64,000 bases of DNA from Burkholderia catarinensis (GTDB lineage Bacteria; Pseudomonadota; Gammaproteobacteria; Burkholderiales; Burkholderiaceae), in contig NZ_MDEQ02000010.1 in the NCBI RefSeq assembly GCF_001883705.2, positions 1 through 64,000 on the forward strand, written 5' to 3'. This document shows, piece after piece, positions 46,966 to 55,697 of this stretch. Made by a program: the position numbers and the translations under genes. Each line of letters starts with the position of its first letter. Positions within the stretch are counted from its first letter, which is position 1. The notes beneath the pieces were generated by a model, which saw only the letters and a list, made by a program, of their open reading frames with translations, did no database searches and was not told the DNA's origin.

Positions 46966-48729
46966 TTACAGATCTTCCGATCCGAGCAGCATCTCGGTGA
47001 TGCCCTTGCCGGCCTGTACCATCGGCCAGACGTTTTCGGTCGGATCGGTCTGGAAGTCGAGAAACACGGTGCGGTCCTTCAGGCGCAGCGCTTCCTTCAG
47101 CGCCGGCTCCACATCCGAAGTCTTTTCGATCCGCATGCCGACATGGCCATACGCTTCGGCAAGCTTCACGAAATCGGGCAGCGCATCCATGTACGAATGC
47201 GAATAGCGCTTGCTGTATTCGATCTGCTGCCACTGGCGGACCATGCCGAGGTAGCGGTTGTTCAGCGAAATGATCTTCACGGGCGTGTCGTACTGCAGGC
47301 AGGTCGACAGTTCCTGGATGCACATCTGGATCGAGCCTTCGCCCGTGATGCACAGCACGTCGTCGTCCGGGTGCGCCATCTTGACGCCCATCGCTGCCGG
47401 CAGGCCGAAGCCCATCGTGCCGAGGCCGCCGGAGTTGATCCAGCGACGCGGCTTGTTGAAACGGTAGAACTGCGCCGCCCACATCTGGTGCTGGCCGACG
47501 TCCGAGCACACGAACGCATTGCCGTCCGTCAGCTCCCACGCCTTCTCGACCACGTACTGCGGCTTGATGATCTCGCTTTCGCGGTCGAACTTCAGGCAGT
47601 CCTTCGAGCGCCAGCCCTCGATGTCCTTCCACCATTGCGCGAGCGCCTCGGTGTCGGGGCCATGCTCGGCCGTCTGCAGTTGCTCGATCAGCTCCTTCAG
47701 CACTTCCTTCACGTCGCCGACGATCGGGATATCGACCTTCACGCGCTTCGAGATCGACGACGGGTCGATGTCGATGTGGATGATCTTGCGCGGACGCGAC
47801 GCGAAGTGCGCCGGGTCGCCGATCACGCGGTCGTCGAAGCGGGCACCGATCGCGATCAGCACGTCGCAGTGCTGCATCGCCATGTTCGCTTCGTAGGTGC
47901 CGTGCATGCCGAGCATGCCGAGGAATTTCTTGTCCGACGCGCGATAGCCGCCGAGGCCCATCAGCGTGTTCGTCACCGGGTAGCCGAGCAGGTCCGCGAA
48001 CTGGTTCAGTTCACGCGACGCGTCGGCGAGGATGATGCCGCCACCGGTGTAGATATAAGGACGCTTCGCCGTCAGCAGCAGCGACACGGCCTTGCGGATC
48101 TGGCCCGAATGGCCCTTCGTGACGGGGTTGTACGAACGCAGCGACACGCTCTTGACGGGCTCGTACTGGCACGGCGTCTTCGAGATGTCCTTCGGGATGT
48201 CGATCAGCACCGGGCCCGGACGGCCGGTGCGGGCAATATAGAACGCCTTCTTGACGGTTTCCGCGAGGTCGCGCACGTCCTTCACGAGGAAGTTGTGCTT
48301 CACGCACGGACGCGTGATGCCGACGGTGTCGCACTCCTGGAAGGCATCCTGGCCGATCGCAGCCGTCGGCACCTGGCCGCTGATCACGACCATCGGGATC
48401 GAATCCATGTACGCCGTAGCGATGCCGGTCACCGCGTTGGTGACACCGGGGCCCGACGTCACGAGGCAGACGCCGACATTGCCGGTGGAACGCGCATACG
48501 CATCGGCTGCGTGCACGGCCGCCTGTTCGTGGCGCACCAGCACGTGCTGAATCTTGTCTTGCTTGTAAAGCTCGTCGTAGATGTAGAGAACCGAGCCGCC
48601 GGGGTAGCCCCAGATGAATTCGACGTTTTCGTCGGCCAGTGCCTTCATGAGCACGGTGCCGCCGATGGAGTCGCTATCGGGAGGGGAAAGGGGTTCCGAC
48701 GTGGAGAATTCCGCGCTGGGCATGTTCAT
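46966..48729 (-). CDS. ilvI: Acetolactate synthase large (catalytic) subunit
   Basis: A 587-residue thiamine diphosphate enzyme that makes acetolactate or acetohydroxybutyrate, the first common step of branched-chain amino acid synthesis. Catalytic Glu lies in WGYPGGSVLYIYDELYKQ. The ThDP/Mg motif is ITGEGSIQMCIQELSTCLQY followed by SLNN. Start ATG 48729 has AAAGG eight bases upstream; a second Met (48723) is possible. A 140-nt 5' leader follows a good promoter. Confidence 0.95.
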   Translation of the reverse strand: MNMPSAEFSTSEPLSPPDSDSIGGTVLMKALADENVEFIWGYPGGSVLYIYDELYKQDKIQHVLVRHEQAAVHAADAYARSTGNVGVCLVTSGPGVTNAVTGIATAYMDSIPMVVISGQVPTAAIGQDAFQECDTVGITRPCVKHNFLVKDVRDLAETVKKAFYIARTGRPGPVLIDIPKDISKTPCQYEPVKSVSLRSYNPVTKGHSGQIRKAVSLLLTAKRPYIYTGGGIILADASRELNQFADLLGYPVTNTLMGLGGYRASDKKFLGMLGMHGTYEANMAMQHCDVLIAIGARFDDRVIGDPAHFASRPRKIIHIDIDPSSISKRVKVDIPIVGDVKEVLKELIEQLQTAEHGPDTEALAQWWKDIEGWRSKDCLKFDRESEIIKPQYVVEKAWELTDGNAFVCSDVGQHQMWAAQFYRFNKPRRWINSGGLGTMGFGLPAAMGVKMAHPDDDVLCITGEGSIQMCIQELSTCLQYDTPVKIISLNNRYLGMVRQWQQIEYSKRYSHSYMDALPDFVKLAEAYGHVGMRIEKTSDVEPALKEALRLKDRTVFLDFQTDPTENVWPMVQAGKGITEMLLGSEDL

Positions 48730-49081
48730 TTTGACCTTTCGAATTTTCGGCAAAAAATTGATCGGGTGCTCTCTGCCGGGCTTGTGGCTCGGGTTCAAGC
48801 GGCGCGTCCAGTTTGAAGGGCGGGCTTCTTGGGCCAGCCTCAAATGAGACCATCACTTCATGTTGCGAATCGCTGACGATAGCGGGTCGCGAATGGGTCG
48901 TCAAGCAAAATATCCCGCAGCGCATCATGCGCGCCGCCCGGCACCCCGCCACCGCGGCTCGCGCGCAACGTGCGACGGCCAACCCGGTCCCAAGTGGCAC
49001 GAAAATTTGATAGCATCCGCGGGTTTTACGAAATTTTTCGACCTTTCACACGCCGCAGCCCGCAGCGCATACCTTTACGGA
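48730..49081. other. divergent region between ilvI and the sigma-factor gene
   Basis: About 350 bp. It carries the leftward ilvI promoter at 48876-48904 and a likely 140-nt ilvI leader. I see no BCAA-rich leader peptide and no clear rho-independent terminator in that leader. An A/T-rich patch near 49006-49045 may hold the sigma-factor promoter. Confidence 0.6.
48876..48904 (-). promoter_or_regulatory. ilvI-ilvH-ilvC promoter (-35 TTGACG, 17 bp, -10 TATCGT)
   Basis: On the minus strand, TTGACG (48899-48904) and TATCGT (48876-48881) lie 17 bp apart. The predicted start, about 48869, leaves a 140-nt 5' leader before ilvI. Confidence 0.75.
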
Positions 49082-49645
49082 ATGGCATCAGACAAGGAAC
49101 TCGCCGACTTTCTGGCGGGCGTCGAAAGGCGCGCGTTCAAGCAGGCTGCATACGCCGTGCGCGACGACGATGCGTCGCTCGACATCGTGCAGGACGCGAT
49201 GATCAAGCTTGCGGAGAAGTACGGCGACCGGCCCGCGGCCGAGCTGCCGCTGCTTTTTCAGCGGATCCTGCAGAATACGATCCACGACTGGTTCCGCCGG
49301 CAGAAAGTCCGCAACACCTGGGTTACGCTCTTCTCGTCGCTGAACAATACCGACGACGACGACTTCGACCCCCTCGAAACGCTCGAATCCGCGGACGACA
49401 ACGCGGGCGTCGAGAGCAGCGAGCACCGCCTCGAAAGAGAGCAGGTTCTGGCCCTGATCGACGAAGAAATCCAGAAACTTCCGGCGCGTCAACGGGAAGC
49501 GTTCCTGATGCGTTATTGGGAGGATATGGATGTCGCCGAGACTGCCGCCGCAATGGGGTGCTCCGAGGGCAGTGTCAAGACGCACTGCTCACGAGCCACC
49601 CATACCCTGGCACACGCGCTCAAGGCCAAAGGAATCACGCTATGA
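49082..49645 (+). CDS. RNA polymerase sigma factor, ECF-like
   Basis: A 187-residue sigma70-family factor. Region 2 (about 12-80; YAVRDDDASLDIVQDAMIKL, then LLFQRILQNTIHDWFRRQKV) and region 4 (about 130-185; LPARQREAFLMRYWEDMDVA, GCSEGSVKTHCSRA) are clear; the acidic linker (DDDDFDPLETLESADD) between them resembles other ECF factors. It overlaps the DUF3619 start by ATGA. Context suggests that DUF3619 may regulate it. Start ATG 49082 is chosen; no strong Shine-Dalgarno. Confidence 0.88.
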   Translation: MASDKELADFLAGVERRAFKQAAYAVRDDDASLDIVQDAMIKLAEKYGDRPAAELPLLFQRILQNTIHDWFRRQKVRNTWVTLFSSLNNTDDDDFDPLETLESADDNAGVESSEHRLEREQVLALIDEEIQKLPARQREAFLMRYWEDMDVAETAAAMGCSEGSVKTHCSRATHTLAHALKAKGITL

Positions 49646-50073
49646 GCTCCACTCCCGCAAACCGAGAACACGAATTCGCGCTGAAGGTGCGCCGCGCGCT
49701 GGACGAGCGCGCGGCCGCACTGCCTGACGCGACCACCGACCGTCTGGCCGTCGCCCGCCGGGCCGCGCTCGCGCGCAAGAAGCCCGAAGCCGCGACCGCG
49801 CCGGTGTTCGTGCCGGCCTTCGCCGGCGCGGCCGGTGCATACGGCATGGCGCCCGCGAGCCCCCCGCAGGCCGGCCCGTCGTTCGCGCGCCGCCTGCTGC
49901 GTGCGTGGCCGCTCGCGTTGCTGCTCGCGGGGCTCGTCGGCATCGCCTACTGGGAAGACATGCAGCGCACCGCCGAACTCGCCGATATCGACGCGGCGAT
50001 GCTCAGCGACGACCTGCCGCTCAACGCGTATCTCGATCACGGGTTCAACGCGTATCTTTCGCGCGCTCACTAA
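49642..50073 (+). CDS. DUF3619 family protein with one membrane segment
   Basis: A 143-residue protein that overlaps the sigma-factor gene by 4 bp, with AAAGGAAT upstream. An N-terminal cytoplasmic region (about 1-85; NREHEFALKVRRALDERAAA), one membrane segment (WPLALLLAGLVGIAYW, about 87-103) and a short periplasmic tail. The arrangement (sigma factor followed by a single-span protein) is that of anti-sigma factors. The function of DUF3619 is unknown to me, so this is inference. Confidence 0.82.
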   Translation: MSSTPANREHEFALKVRRALDERAAALPDATTDRLAVARRAALARKKPEAATAPVFVPAFAGAAGAYGMAPASPPQAGPSFARRLLRAWPLALLLAGLVGIAYWEDMQRTAELADIDAAMLSDDLPLNAYLDHGFNAYLSRAH

Positions 50074-50099
50074 CAGACAATAACGAGGGGATCGCACGG

Positions 50100-50861
50100 G
50101 TGAGTCAGAAGCGCGGCCTGGCCGTTTTTTTCGGATGCGTGATCGCGATCGCCGTTTCCTACGTCGCCACGTATTCCCGATTCCACCCGCCTCCCGCGAC
50201 GACCGTCGCCGCGGCCAGCAGCCCTGCCGCGCCCGCATCGGCCGCGACCGGGACGACCACCGAACTCCCGCCGCTGCCACTGCCGCTGCCGGCCGCTACC
50301 GGCCCGCTGTCGTGGGCGCGCCTCACGCCGGCGCAGCACGCGGCACTCGCGCCGTTCGCCGACCAGTGGGACGGCTTCAGCGACGCCCGCAAGCGAAAAT
50401 GGCTGAAGATCGCATCGCGTTTCGCGAAATTGACGCCGGATGACCAAAAGCGCCTGCAGGACCGGATGACCGAATGGGCGAAGATGACGCCCGAGCAGCG
50501 CCGCGTCGCGCGCGAGAACTACCAGAGCGCGAAGGAGCTGTCCGCGCAGGCGCGCGAGCGCGCGTGGAAGGCTTACCAGCAACTCCCCGAGGAGCAGAAG
50601 GAACGTCTCGCGGCCGCCGAGCGCCGCCGCCGGCCTAGCGTCGTCAGCGCGCCGCCGACCGTCGCCGACCGTGACGTCCGCCGCCTCGTCAATTCGCACG
50701 AACACCCGGCAAGCGGCGCGGCCACCGCACCGGCACCCGCATCGGCCGGCGCCGCCGCGCTGCCGGCGCCCGCGTCGTCGACGGCCGGCACCGCGTCCGC
50801 GCCGGCCGCCGTGGCGCCGGTGTCGCCCGCCGACGCGCCTTCGCTGTTCAAGGGCTCCTGA
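50100..50861 (+). CDS. DUF3106 domain protein, membrane-anchored
   Basis: A 253-residue protein starting at GTG 50100 with GAGGGG upstream. An N-terminal hydrophobic segment (RGLAVFFGCVIAIAVSYVAT) acts as an anchor or signal; the following 100 residues are Pro/Ala-rich. The DUF3106 core (about 75-175) has repeats of the type LTPAQHAALAPFADQWDGFS, LTPDDQKRLQDRMTEWAKMT and LPEEQKERLAAAERR. A C-terminal low-complexity Ala/Pro tail ends it. Periplasmic location is likely; role unknown. Confidence 0.82.
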   Translation: MSQKRGLAVFFGCVIAIAVSYVATYSRFHPPPATTVAAASSPAAPASAATGTTTELPPLPLPLPAATGPLSWARLTPAQHAALAPFADQWDGFSDARKRKWLKIASRFAKLTPDDQKRLQDRMTEWAKMTPEQRRVARENYQSAKELSAQARERAWKAYQQLPEEQKERLAAAERRRRPSVVSAPPTVADRDVRRLVNSHEHPASGAATAPAPASAGAAALPAPASSTAGTASAPAAVAPVSPADAPSLFKGS

Positions 50862-50866
50862 GCGGC

Positions 50867-51373
50867 GTGGCGAACGCCCGCGCACCCGACACCCCGGCCG
50901 CCGCGCCGTCCGTGCGGCGGCGCGTTGCCGCGCTGCTCTACGAAGGCGTGCTGCTGTTCGGCGTCGTGTTCTTCGCCGGGCTCGCGTTCAGCCTCGCGAC
51001 GCAGCAACGCAACGGCCTCGTCCATCACAACCTGCTCGCCGCGTGGATCGCGCTCGTCGTCGGCGCGTACTTCGTCTGGTTCTGGACGCACGGCGGCCAG
51101 ACGCTGCCGATGAAGACCTGGCGGCTGCGGCTCGAATCGTCGAGCGGCCGGCCGCTGAGCGCCGGCCACGCGCTCGTCCGCTATGCGCTCGGCTGGCTGT
51201 GGTTCCTGCCGCCGCTCGCATTGCACCCGCTCCTCGGCCTGTCGGTACCCGTCACGCTCGCGCTCACCGCCGCGTGGATCGCCGCGTGGGCCGGCGCCGC
51301 CCGGCTGCATGCCGGCCGCCAGTTCCCGCACGACCGGATCGCACGCACGCGCGTCGTCGCCATACCGCGCTGA
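50867..51373 (+). CDS. RDD family membrane protein
   Basis: A 168-residue protein starting at GTG 50867, six bases after the DUF3106 stop. The RDD pattern is present as R18-R19 in SVRRRVAALLYEGVLLFG and a second segment with R-L-E around KTWRLRLESSSGRPL; the classical Asp of the first motif is Tyr-Glu here. Three to four membrane segments. It is the last gene of the sigma-factor operon; the role of RDD proteins is unknown to me in general. Confidence 0.82.
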   Translation: MANARAPDTPAAAPSVRRRVAALLYEGVLLFGVVFFAGLAFSLATQQRNGLVHHNLLAAWIALVVGAYFVWFWTHGGQTLPMKTWRLRLESSSGRPLSAGHALVRYALGWLWFLPPLALHPLLGLSVPVTLALTAAWIAAWAGAARLHAGRQFPHDRIARTRVVAIPR

Positions 51374-51529
51374 CGCGCCGCATTCGCCAGACGAAAACAG
51401 CTCGCCCGAGCTTCTCCCCCGCCATCTGACGCACTGCCGGACAGCCGCCGACCGTTCAGTTCGGCAGATTACACAACGCCCTTTCATTTACTGCTAAACA
51501 CCCTGCAGCGGTCGTAATAAGAACGTCTC

Positions 51530-51551
51530 GTGACTGTCACGGCACAGTCAC
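51530..51551. other. perfect inverted repeat upstream of the metallophosphoesterase gene
   Basis: GTGACTGT / ACAGTCAC with a 6-nt spacer, 46 bp upstream of the gene at 51598. It may be an operator or hairpin; regulator not recognised. Confidence 0.5.
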
Positions 51552-51597
51552 GCCCGCATGGCGGAATGCCGGTAATGTCAACCGGCGCGAGTCATGC

Positions 51598-52536
51598 ATG
51601 GGTCAGAAAACGTCTGCGACCTCCCTGTTCCGTCACCCCCTCGGCGCCCGCACCGCCACAGCCTTCCTGTCCGGTTCGGCCGTAACCGACGGCCTGGCGT
51701 CGCAAGAGCCGCCTGCCGGGCACGTCACGCAGCACGATGACCCCGACCCGTCCACCCACCGCTACCGCACCATCTGGCTGTCCGACATCCACCTCGGCTC
51801 CAGCGGCTGCCAGGCGCCGTACCTGCTCGACTTCCTGCGCCACAACGATTCGGAATACCTGTACCTCGTCGGCGACATCATCGACGGCTGGCAGCTGAAG
51901 AAAGGCTGGTACTGGCCGCAGGCGCACAACGACGTCGTGCAGAAGATCCTGCGCAAGGCACGCAAGGGCACGCAGGTCGTCTACATCCCCGGCAACCACG
52001 ACGAGGGCGCGCGGCAGTTCTGCGATCTCGCGTTCGGCGACATCCAGGTGCGCGGCGAGGCATTCCACACGACGCTCGCGGGCAAACGTTTGTGGATCGT
52101 GCACGGGGACCTGTTCGACGGCGTGATCCAGCACGCGAAATGGCTCGCGTACCTCGGCGACACGCTCTACACGCTGATCCTCGTGCTGAACCGCTGGTTC
52201 AACCGGATCCGCAGCCGGCTCGGCTTCCAGTACTGGTCGCTGTCGCAGTACCTGAAGCACCAGGTCAAGAACGCGGTCAACTTCATCTCGCAGTTCGAGA
52301 CCGTGATGACCGACGAGGCGCGCCGCCGCGGCTGCGACGGCGTCGTGTGCGGCCACATCCACAAGGCGGAGATCCGCGACATCGACGGCGTGCTGTACTG
52401 CAACGACGGCGACTGGGTCGAAAGCCTGTCCGCGCTCGTCGAAACGATGGAAGGCGAACTGAAGATCGTCTACTGGACGGTGATGCGCACCGCGCCGTCG
52501 GAGACCACGTCGCGCAAGGCCAAGGCCACTGCCTGA
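51598..52536 (+). CDS. Metallophosphoesterase, LpxH-like (UDP-2,3-diacylglucosamine diphosphatase family)
   Basis: A 312-residue protein with a non-conserved N-terminal region of about 55 residues and a calcineurin-type phosphoesterase domain. Metal ligands are D63 and H65 (WLSDIHLGSSG), D93 (VGDIIDGW), N133-H134 (GNHDEG), H169 (VHGD) and the distal GHIHKAE. The pattern is close to LpxH/LpxG-type UDP-2,3-diacylglucosamine hydrolases of lipid A synthesis, but larger. It precedes a glycosyltransferase and lipid genes. Function beyond the family is inferred. Confidence 0.87.
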   Translation: MGQKTSATSLFRHPLGARTATAFLSGSAVTDGLASQEPPAGHVTQHDDPDPSTHRYRTIWLSDIHLGSSGCQAPYLLDFLRHNDSEYLYLVGDIIDGWQLKKGWYWPQAHNDVVQKILRKARKGTQVVYIPGNHDEGARQFCDLAFGDIQVRGEAFHTTLAGKRLWIVHGDLFDGVIQHAKWLAYLGDTLYTLILVLNRWFNRIRSRLGFQYWSLSQYLKHQVKNAVNFISQFETVMTDEARRRGCDGVVCGHIHKAEIRDIDGVLYCNDGDWVESLSALVETMEGELKIVYWTVMRTAPSETTSRKAKATA

Positions 52537-52565
52537 CACAACCCTACTTACAGGACAAAGCCGCG

Positions 52566-53600
52566 ATGAAGATCATGATCGTCACCGACGCGTGGGAACC
52601 GCAGGTCAACGGCGTCGTGCGCACGCTGAAGAGCACGTCGCGCGAACTCGTCGCGCTCGGCCACCGCGTCGAACTGCTGACGCCGCTGGAATTCCGCACG
52701 GTACCTTGCCCGACCTACCCCGAGATCCGCCTGTCGATCCTGCCGTACCGCAAGCTGCGCGCGCGGATCGACGCATTCGCGCCCGACGCGCTGCACATCG
52801 CGACCGAAGGCCCGCTCGGCCTCGCCGCGCGACGCTACGCGCGCTCGCGCAAGCTGCCGTACACGACCGCGTATCACACGCGCTTTCCGGAATACGTGCA
52901 GGCGCGCTTCGGCATCCCGCTGGCCGCGACCTACCGCTTCCTGCACTGGTTCCACGGCCCGTCGCTCGCGGTGATGGCGCCGACGCCGGTCGTCAAGCAG
53001 GACCTCGAGAAATTCGGCTTCACGAACGTCGTGCTGTGGACCCGCGGCGTCGATCTCGACGTGTTCCGGCCGATGGAATCGAAGGTGCTCAATACCGCGC
53101 GGCCGATCTTCCTGTACGTGGGCCGCGTCGCGATCGAGAAGAACGTCGAAGCATTCCTGCGCCTCGACCTGCCCGGTTCGAAGTGGGTCGCGGGCGAAGG
53201 CCCCGCGCTCGCGGAGCTGAAGTCGCGCTATCCGGAAGCGAACTATCTCGGCGTGCTGTCACAGGCCGAGCTCGCGAAGGTGTATGCTGCGGCCGACGTG
53301 TTCGTGTTCCCGAGTCGCACCGACACGTTCGGCCTCGTGCTGCTCGAGGCGCTCGCCTGCGGCACGCCGGTTGCCGCGTATCCCGTCACGGGCCCGATCG
53401 ACGTGCTCGGCGAAGGCGATGCCGGCGCGATGCACGAGGACCTGCAGGAAGCCTGCCTCGAGGCGCTGAAAATCGAACGCGAGACTGCGCGCGCCTGGGC
53501 GGAACGCTTCTCGTGGCGCGCGGCGTCCGAGCAGTTCGCGTCGCATCTGAAGCCGCTGCCGAAGACCGCGTACTCGCCAGCCGAAGGTGCCGCCGTTTGA
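52566..53600 (+). CDS. Glycosyltransferase family 1 (GT4-type)
   Basis: A 344-residue GT-B enzyme. The N-terminal fold includes KIMIVTDAWEPQVNGVVRTL and the acceptor side PFYEYVQARFG-like segment TRFPEYVQARFGIP. The C-terminal donor fold is clear: YVGRVAIEKNVEAFLRL and the E-x7-E motif in SRTDTFGLVLLEALACGTP. The substrate may be a glycolipid, because the gene follows the phosphoesterase gene by 30 bp and precedes dgkA. ATG 52566 has AGGA at a suitable distance. Confidence 0.9.
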   Translation: MKIMIVTDAWEPQVNGVVRTLKSTSRELVALGHRVELLTPLEFRTVPCPTYPEIRLSILPYRKLRARIDAFAPDALHIATEGPLGLAARRYARSRKLPYTTAYHTRFPEYVQARFGIPLAATYRFLHWFHGPSLAVMAPTPVVKQDLEKFGFTNVVLWTRGVDLDVFRPMESKVLNTARPIFLYVGRVAIEKNVEAFLRLDLPGSKWVAGEGPALAELKSRYPEANYLGVLSQAELAKVYAAADVFVFPSRTDTFGLVLLEALACGTPVAAYPVTGPIDVLGEGDAGAMHEDLQEACLEALKIERETARAWAERFSWRAASEQFASHLKPLPKTAYSPAEGAAV

Positions 53601-54133
53601 AACGAGACCTGAACGACAAGACCCTGCCCCCCGCCGCGCCGCAGCAACGGCACCGCCCGTTCGACGAGGACGAGCCGCACGCCGAAGCGGACGTGCACGC
53701 GCACGAACCGCTCGGCCCCGACGATCAACTGACGCCGCTGCCGCCGAACCCGTACAAGCGCCACCGCGGCATCACGCGCGCATGGTACGCACTCAAGCAT
53801 TCGCTGAACGGCTTTCGCGTCGCGATCCGCGAGGAGAGCGCGTTTCGCCAGGAGCTCACGCTCGCCGCGCTGATGCTTCCTATCGGCGCCTTCGCGCCGG
53901 TGCCGGCCGCGTCGCGCGCGCTGCTGATCGGCTCGGTGCTGCTCGTGCTGATCGTCGAGCTGCTGAACTCGAGCGTCGAGGCCGCGATCGACCGCATCTC
54001 GCTCGAGCGCCACGAACTCTCCAAGCGCGCGAAGGACCTCGGCAGCGCGGCCGTGACGGTCGCGCTGTTCGCATGCGTGACGACGTGGGGCTTCGTGCTC
54101 GGCCCGGTCGTCGCACGCTGGCTCGGCTTCTAG
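53597..54133 (+). CDS. dgkA: Diacylglycerol kinase DgkA with N-terminal extension
   Basis: A 178-residue protein. The membrane core (about 55-178) has three membrane segments and the family motif region NGFRVAIREESAFRQELTLA, then ELLNSSVEAAIDRISLERHE with the catalytic acidic residues. It phosphorylates diacylglycerol to phosphatidate at the inner membrane. The start is TTG 53597, overlapping the upstream stop (TTGA); no ATG fits. The first 50 residues are hydrophilic, acidic and His-rich (FDEDEPHAEADVHAHEPLGP) and are absent from the 122-residue E. coli enzyme. Confidence 0.85.
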   Translation: MKRDLNDKTLPPAAPQQRHRPFDEDEPHAEADVHAHEPLGPDDQLTPLPPNPYKRHRGITRAWYALKHSLNGFRVAIREESAFRQELTLAALMLPIGAFAPVPAASRALLIGSVLLVLIVELLNSSVEAAIDRISLERHELSKRAKDLGSAAVTVALFACVTTWGFVLGPVVARWLGF

Positions 54134-54338
54134 ACGGCAGCCCGGCGGACGCCTTTCACGCGGCCCGCGTGCGGCGCTGCACCATGCGCCGCGCGGGACC
54201 GCGATCACGAAATGCCCCGATGTCGCGAAACCGCGGTTTATAATCGTCCGCTAGACATAGAACAGCAACCCGCGCCGGACGAATCACGCAGCATCGATTG
54301 CAGCGCCCGCCAGTCCGGCACACACAGGGCCGGACGAC

Positions 54339-55097
54339 ATGGAAGCGAAACCTCCCCGCCGCACCCGCGAACGGATTCTCGAGTTGTCGTTGAAACTCTT
54401 CAACGAGATCGGCGAGCCGAACGTCACGACCACGACGATCGCCGAGGAAATGGAAATCAGTCCAGGCAACCTGTACTACCATTTCCGCAACAAGGACGAC
54501 ATCATCAACAGCATCTTCGCGCAGTTCGAGCAGCAGATCGAACGGCGGCTGCGCTTCCCCGAAGATCATCGTCCGACGATCGACGAAACCTGGTCGTACC
54601 TCCAGTACATGGCCGATTTCATGTGGACCTACCGGTTCCTGTATCGCGACCTCAACGACCTGCTCGCCCGCAACCGCACGCTCGAGACGCACTTCAAGCA
54701 GATCATCAGCCACAAGGTGCGCTTCGCGCGCGACATGTGCGAACTGCTCGCGTCCGACGCCGAACTGGTCGCGACGCCCGCCGAGATCGAAGTCATCGCG
54801 ACCAACATGGCCGTCATTTCGACCTACTGGCTGTCGTATCAGTACGTGATGCATCCGCGCAAGTACAACGACCAGGATGCGATCCGCGAGGAATTGCACC
54901 AGGTCAGCATGCACGTGATCTCCGTGATGGCGCCGTACCTGCGCGGCCGTTCGCGCCAGTTGTTCGACGATCTGGTCTCCGGCAAGCTGCCCAAGCGCCA
55001 GTTCACCGACTACCTGCCGCCGCGCGACGGTTCGCCGCGCCCCGCCGGCAGCCCGGTCGCCAGTGGGCAAGCCCCCGCCAAGGACGCCAAGCAATGA
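54339..55097 (+). CDS. TetR/AcrR family regulator
   Basis: A 252-residue regulator with an N-terminal helix-turn-helix (residues about 10-56; RTRERILELSLKLFNEIGEP, then TTIAEEMEISPGNLYYHFRN). The large helical C-terminal domain is of the TetR_C type seen with WSYLQYMADFMWTYRFLYRD, and may bind a lipid-like ligand. It ends in a low-complexity Pro/Ser/Ala tail. Its stop overlaps the LOG gene start. Target genes are unknown. Confidence 0.9.
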   Translation: MEAKPPRRTRERILELSLKLFNEIGEPNVTTTTIAEEMEISPGNLYYHFRNKDDIINSIFAQFEQQIERRLRFPEDHRPTIDETWSYLQYMADFMWTYRFLYRDLNDLLARNRTLETHFKQIISHKVRFARDMCELLASDAELVATPAEIEVIATNMAVISTYWLSYQYVMHPRKYNDQDAIREELHQVSMHVISVMAPYLRGRSRQLFDDLVSGKLPKRQFTDYLPPRDGSPRPAGSPVASGQAPAKDAKQ

Positions 55098-55675
55098 AGG
55101 CGGTCTGCGTTTACTGCGGCTCGTCGTCCGGCGTGCGGCCCGTCTATGCCGACGCCGCGCGCGCATTCGGCCGCGCGCTCGTCGCCGCGGGCCTCACGCT
55201 CGTCTACGGCGGCGGCCGGGTCGGCCTGATGGGCGTGATCGCCGACGAAGTGATGGCGGCCGGCGGCCGTGCGGTCGGCGTGATCCCCGAACTGCTGGTC
55301 GACAAGGAAGTCGGCCATACGGGGCTGTCGGAACTGCACGTCGTGCCCGACATGCACCACCGCAAGAAAATGATGTCCGACCTCGCGGACGCGTTCGTCG
55401 CGATGCCCGGCGGCGCCGGCACGCTCGAGGAACTCTTCGAGGTCTACACGTGGGCGCAGCTCGGCTATCACCGCAAGCCCGTCGCGATCTACAACATCGA
55501 TTCGTTCTACGATCCGCTGATCGCGCTGCTGCGCCATACGGTCGACGAGGGCTTCATGCGCCCGGCCTATTTCGACGCGCTGTGCGTCGAATCGGAACCC
55601 GTCGAACTGCTCGAGCAGTTGCGTCGCTACCAGCCGCCCGCCCGCGACAAGTGGGCGCCCGACGCGGCGAAGTAA
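55094..55675 (+). CDS. LOG-family phosphoribohydrolase (TIGR00730)
   Basis: A 193-residue protein of the LOG family that releases bases from nucleoside 5'-monophosphates, known for cytokinin activation. The motif PGGAGTLEE is at residues 105-113, with R90-K91 (HHRKKMM) for phosphate binding; YGGGRVGLMG near 38-47 is also conserved. It overlaps the TetR gene by 4 bp (ATGA), so both are translationally coupled. A role in purine salvage is possible; the substrate is not known. Confidence 0.9.
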   Translation: MKAVCVYCGSSSGVRPVYADAARAFGRALVAAGLTLVYGGGRVGLMGVIADEVMAAGGRAVGVIPELLVDKEVGHTGLSELHVVPDMHHRKKMMSDLADAFVAMPGGAGTLEELFEVYTWAQLGYHRKPVAIYNIDSFYDPLIALLRHTVDEGFMRPAYFDALCVESEPVELLEQLRRYQPPARDKWAPDAAK

Positions 55676-55697
55676 CCCTCGACGGAACCCGCACGCC

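Noticed and set aside
48730..48868. Branched-chain amino acid leader peptide before ilvI
   Set aside because: The only frames in this leader contain no run of Ile, Leu or Val codons.
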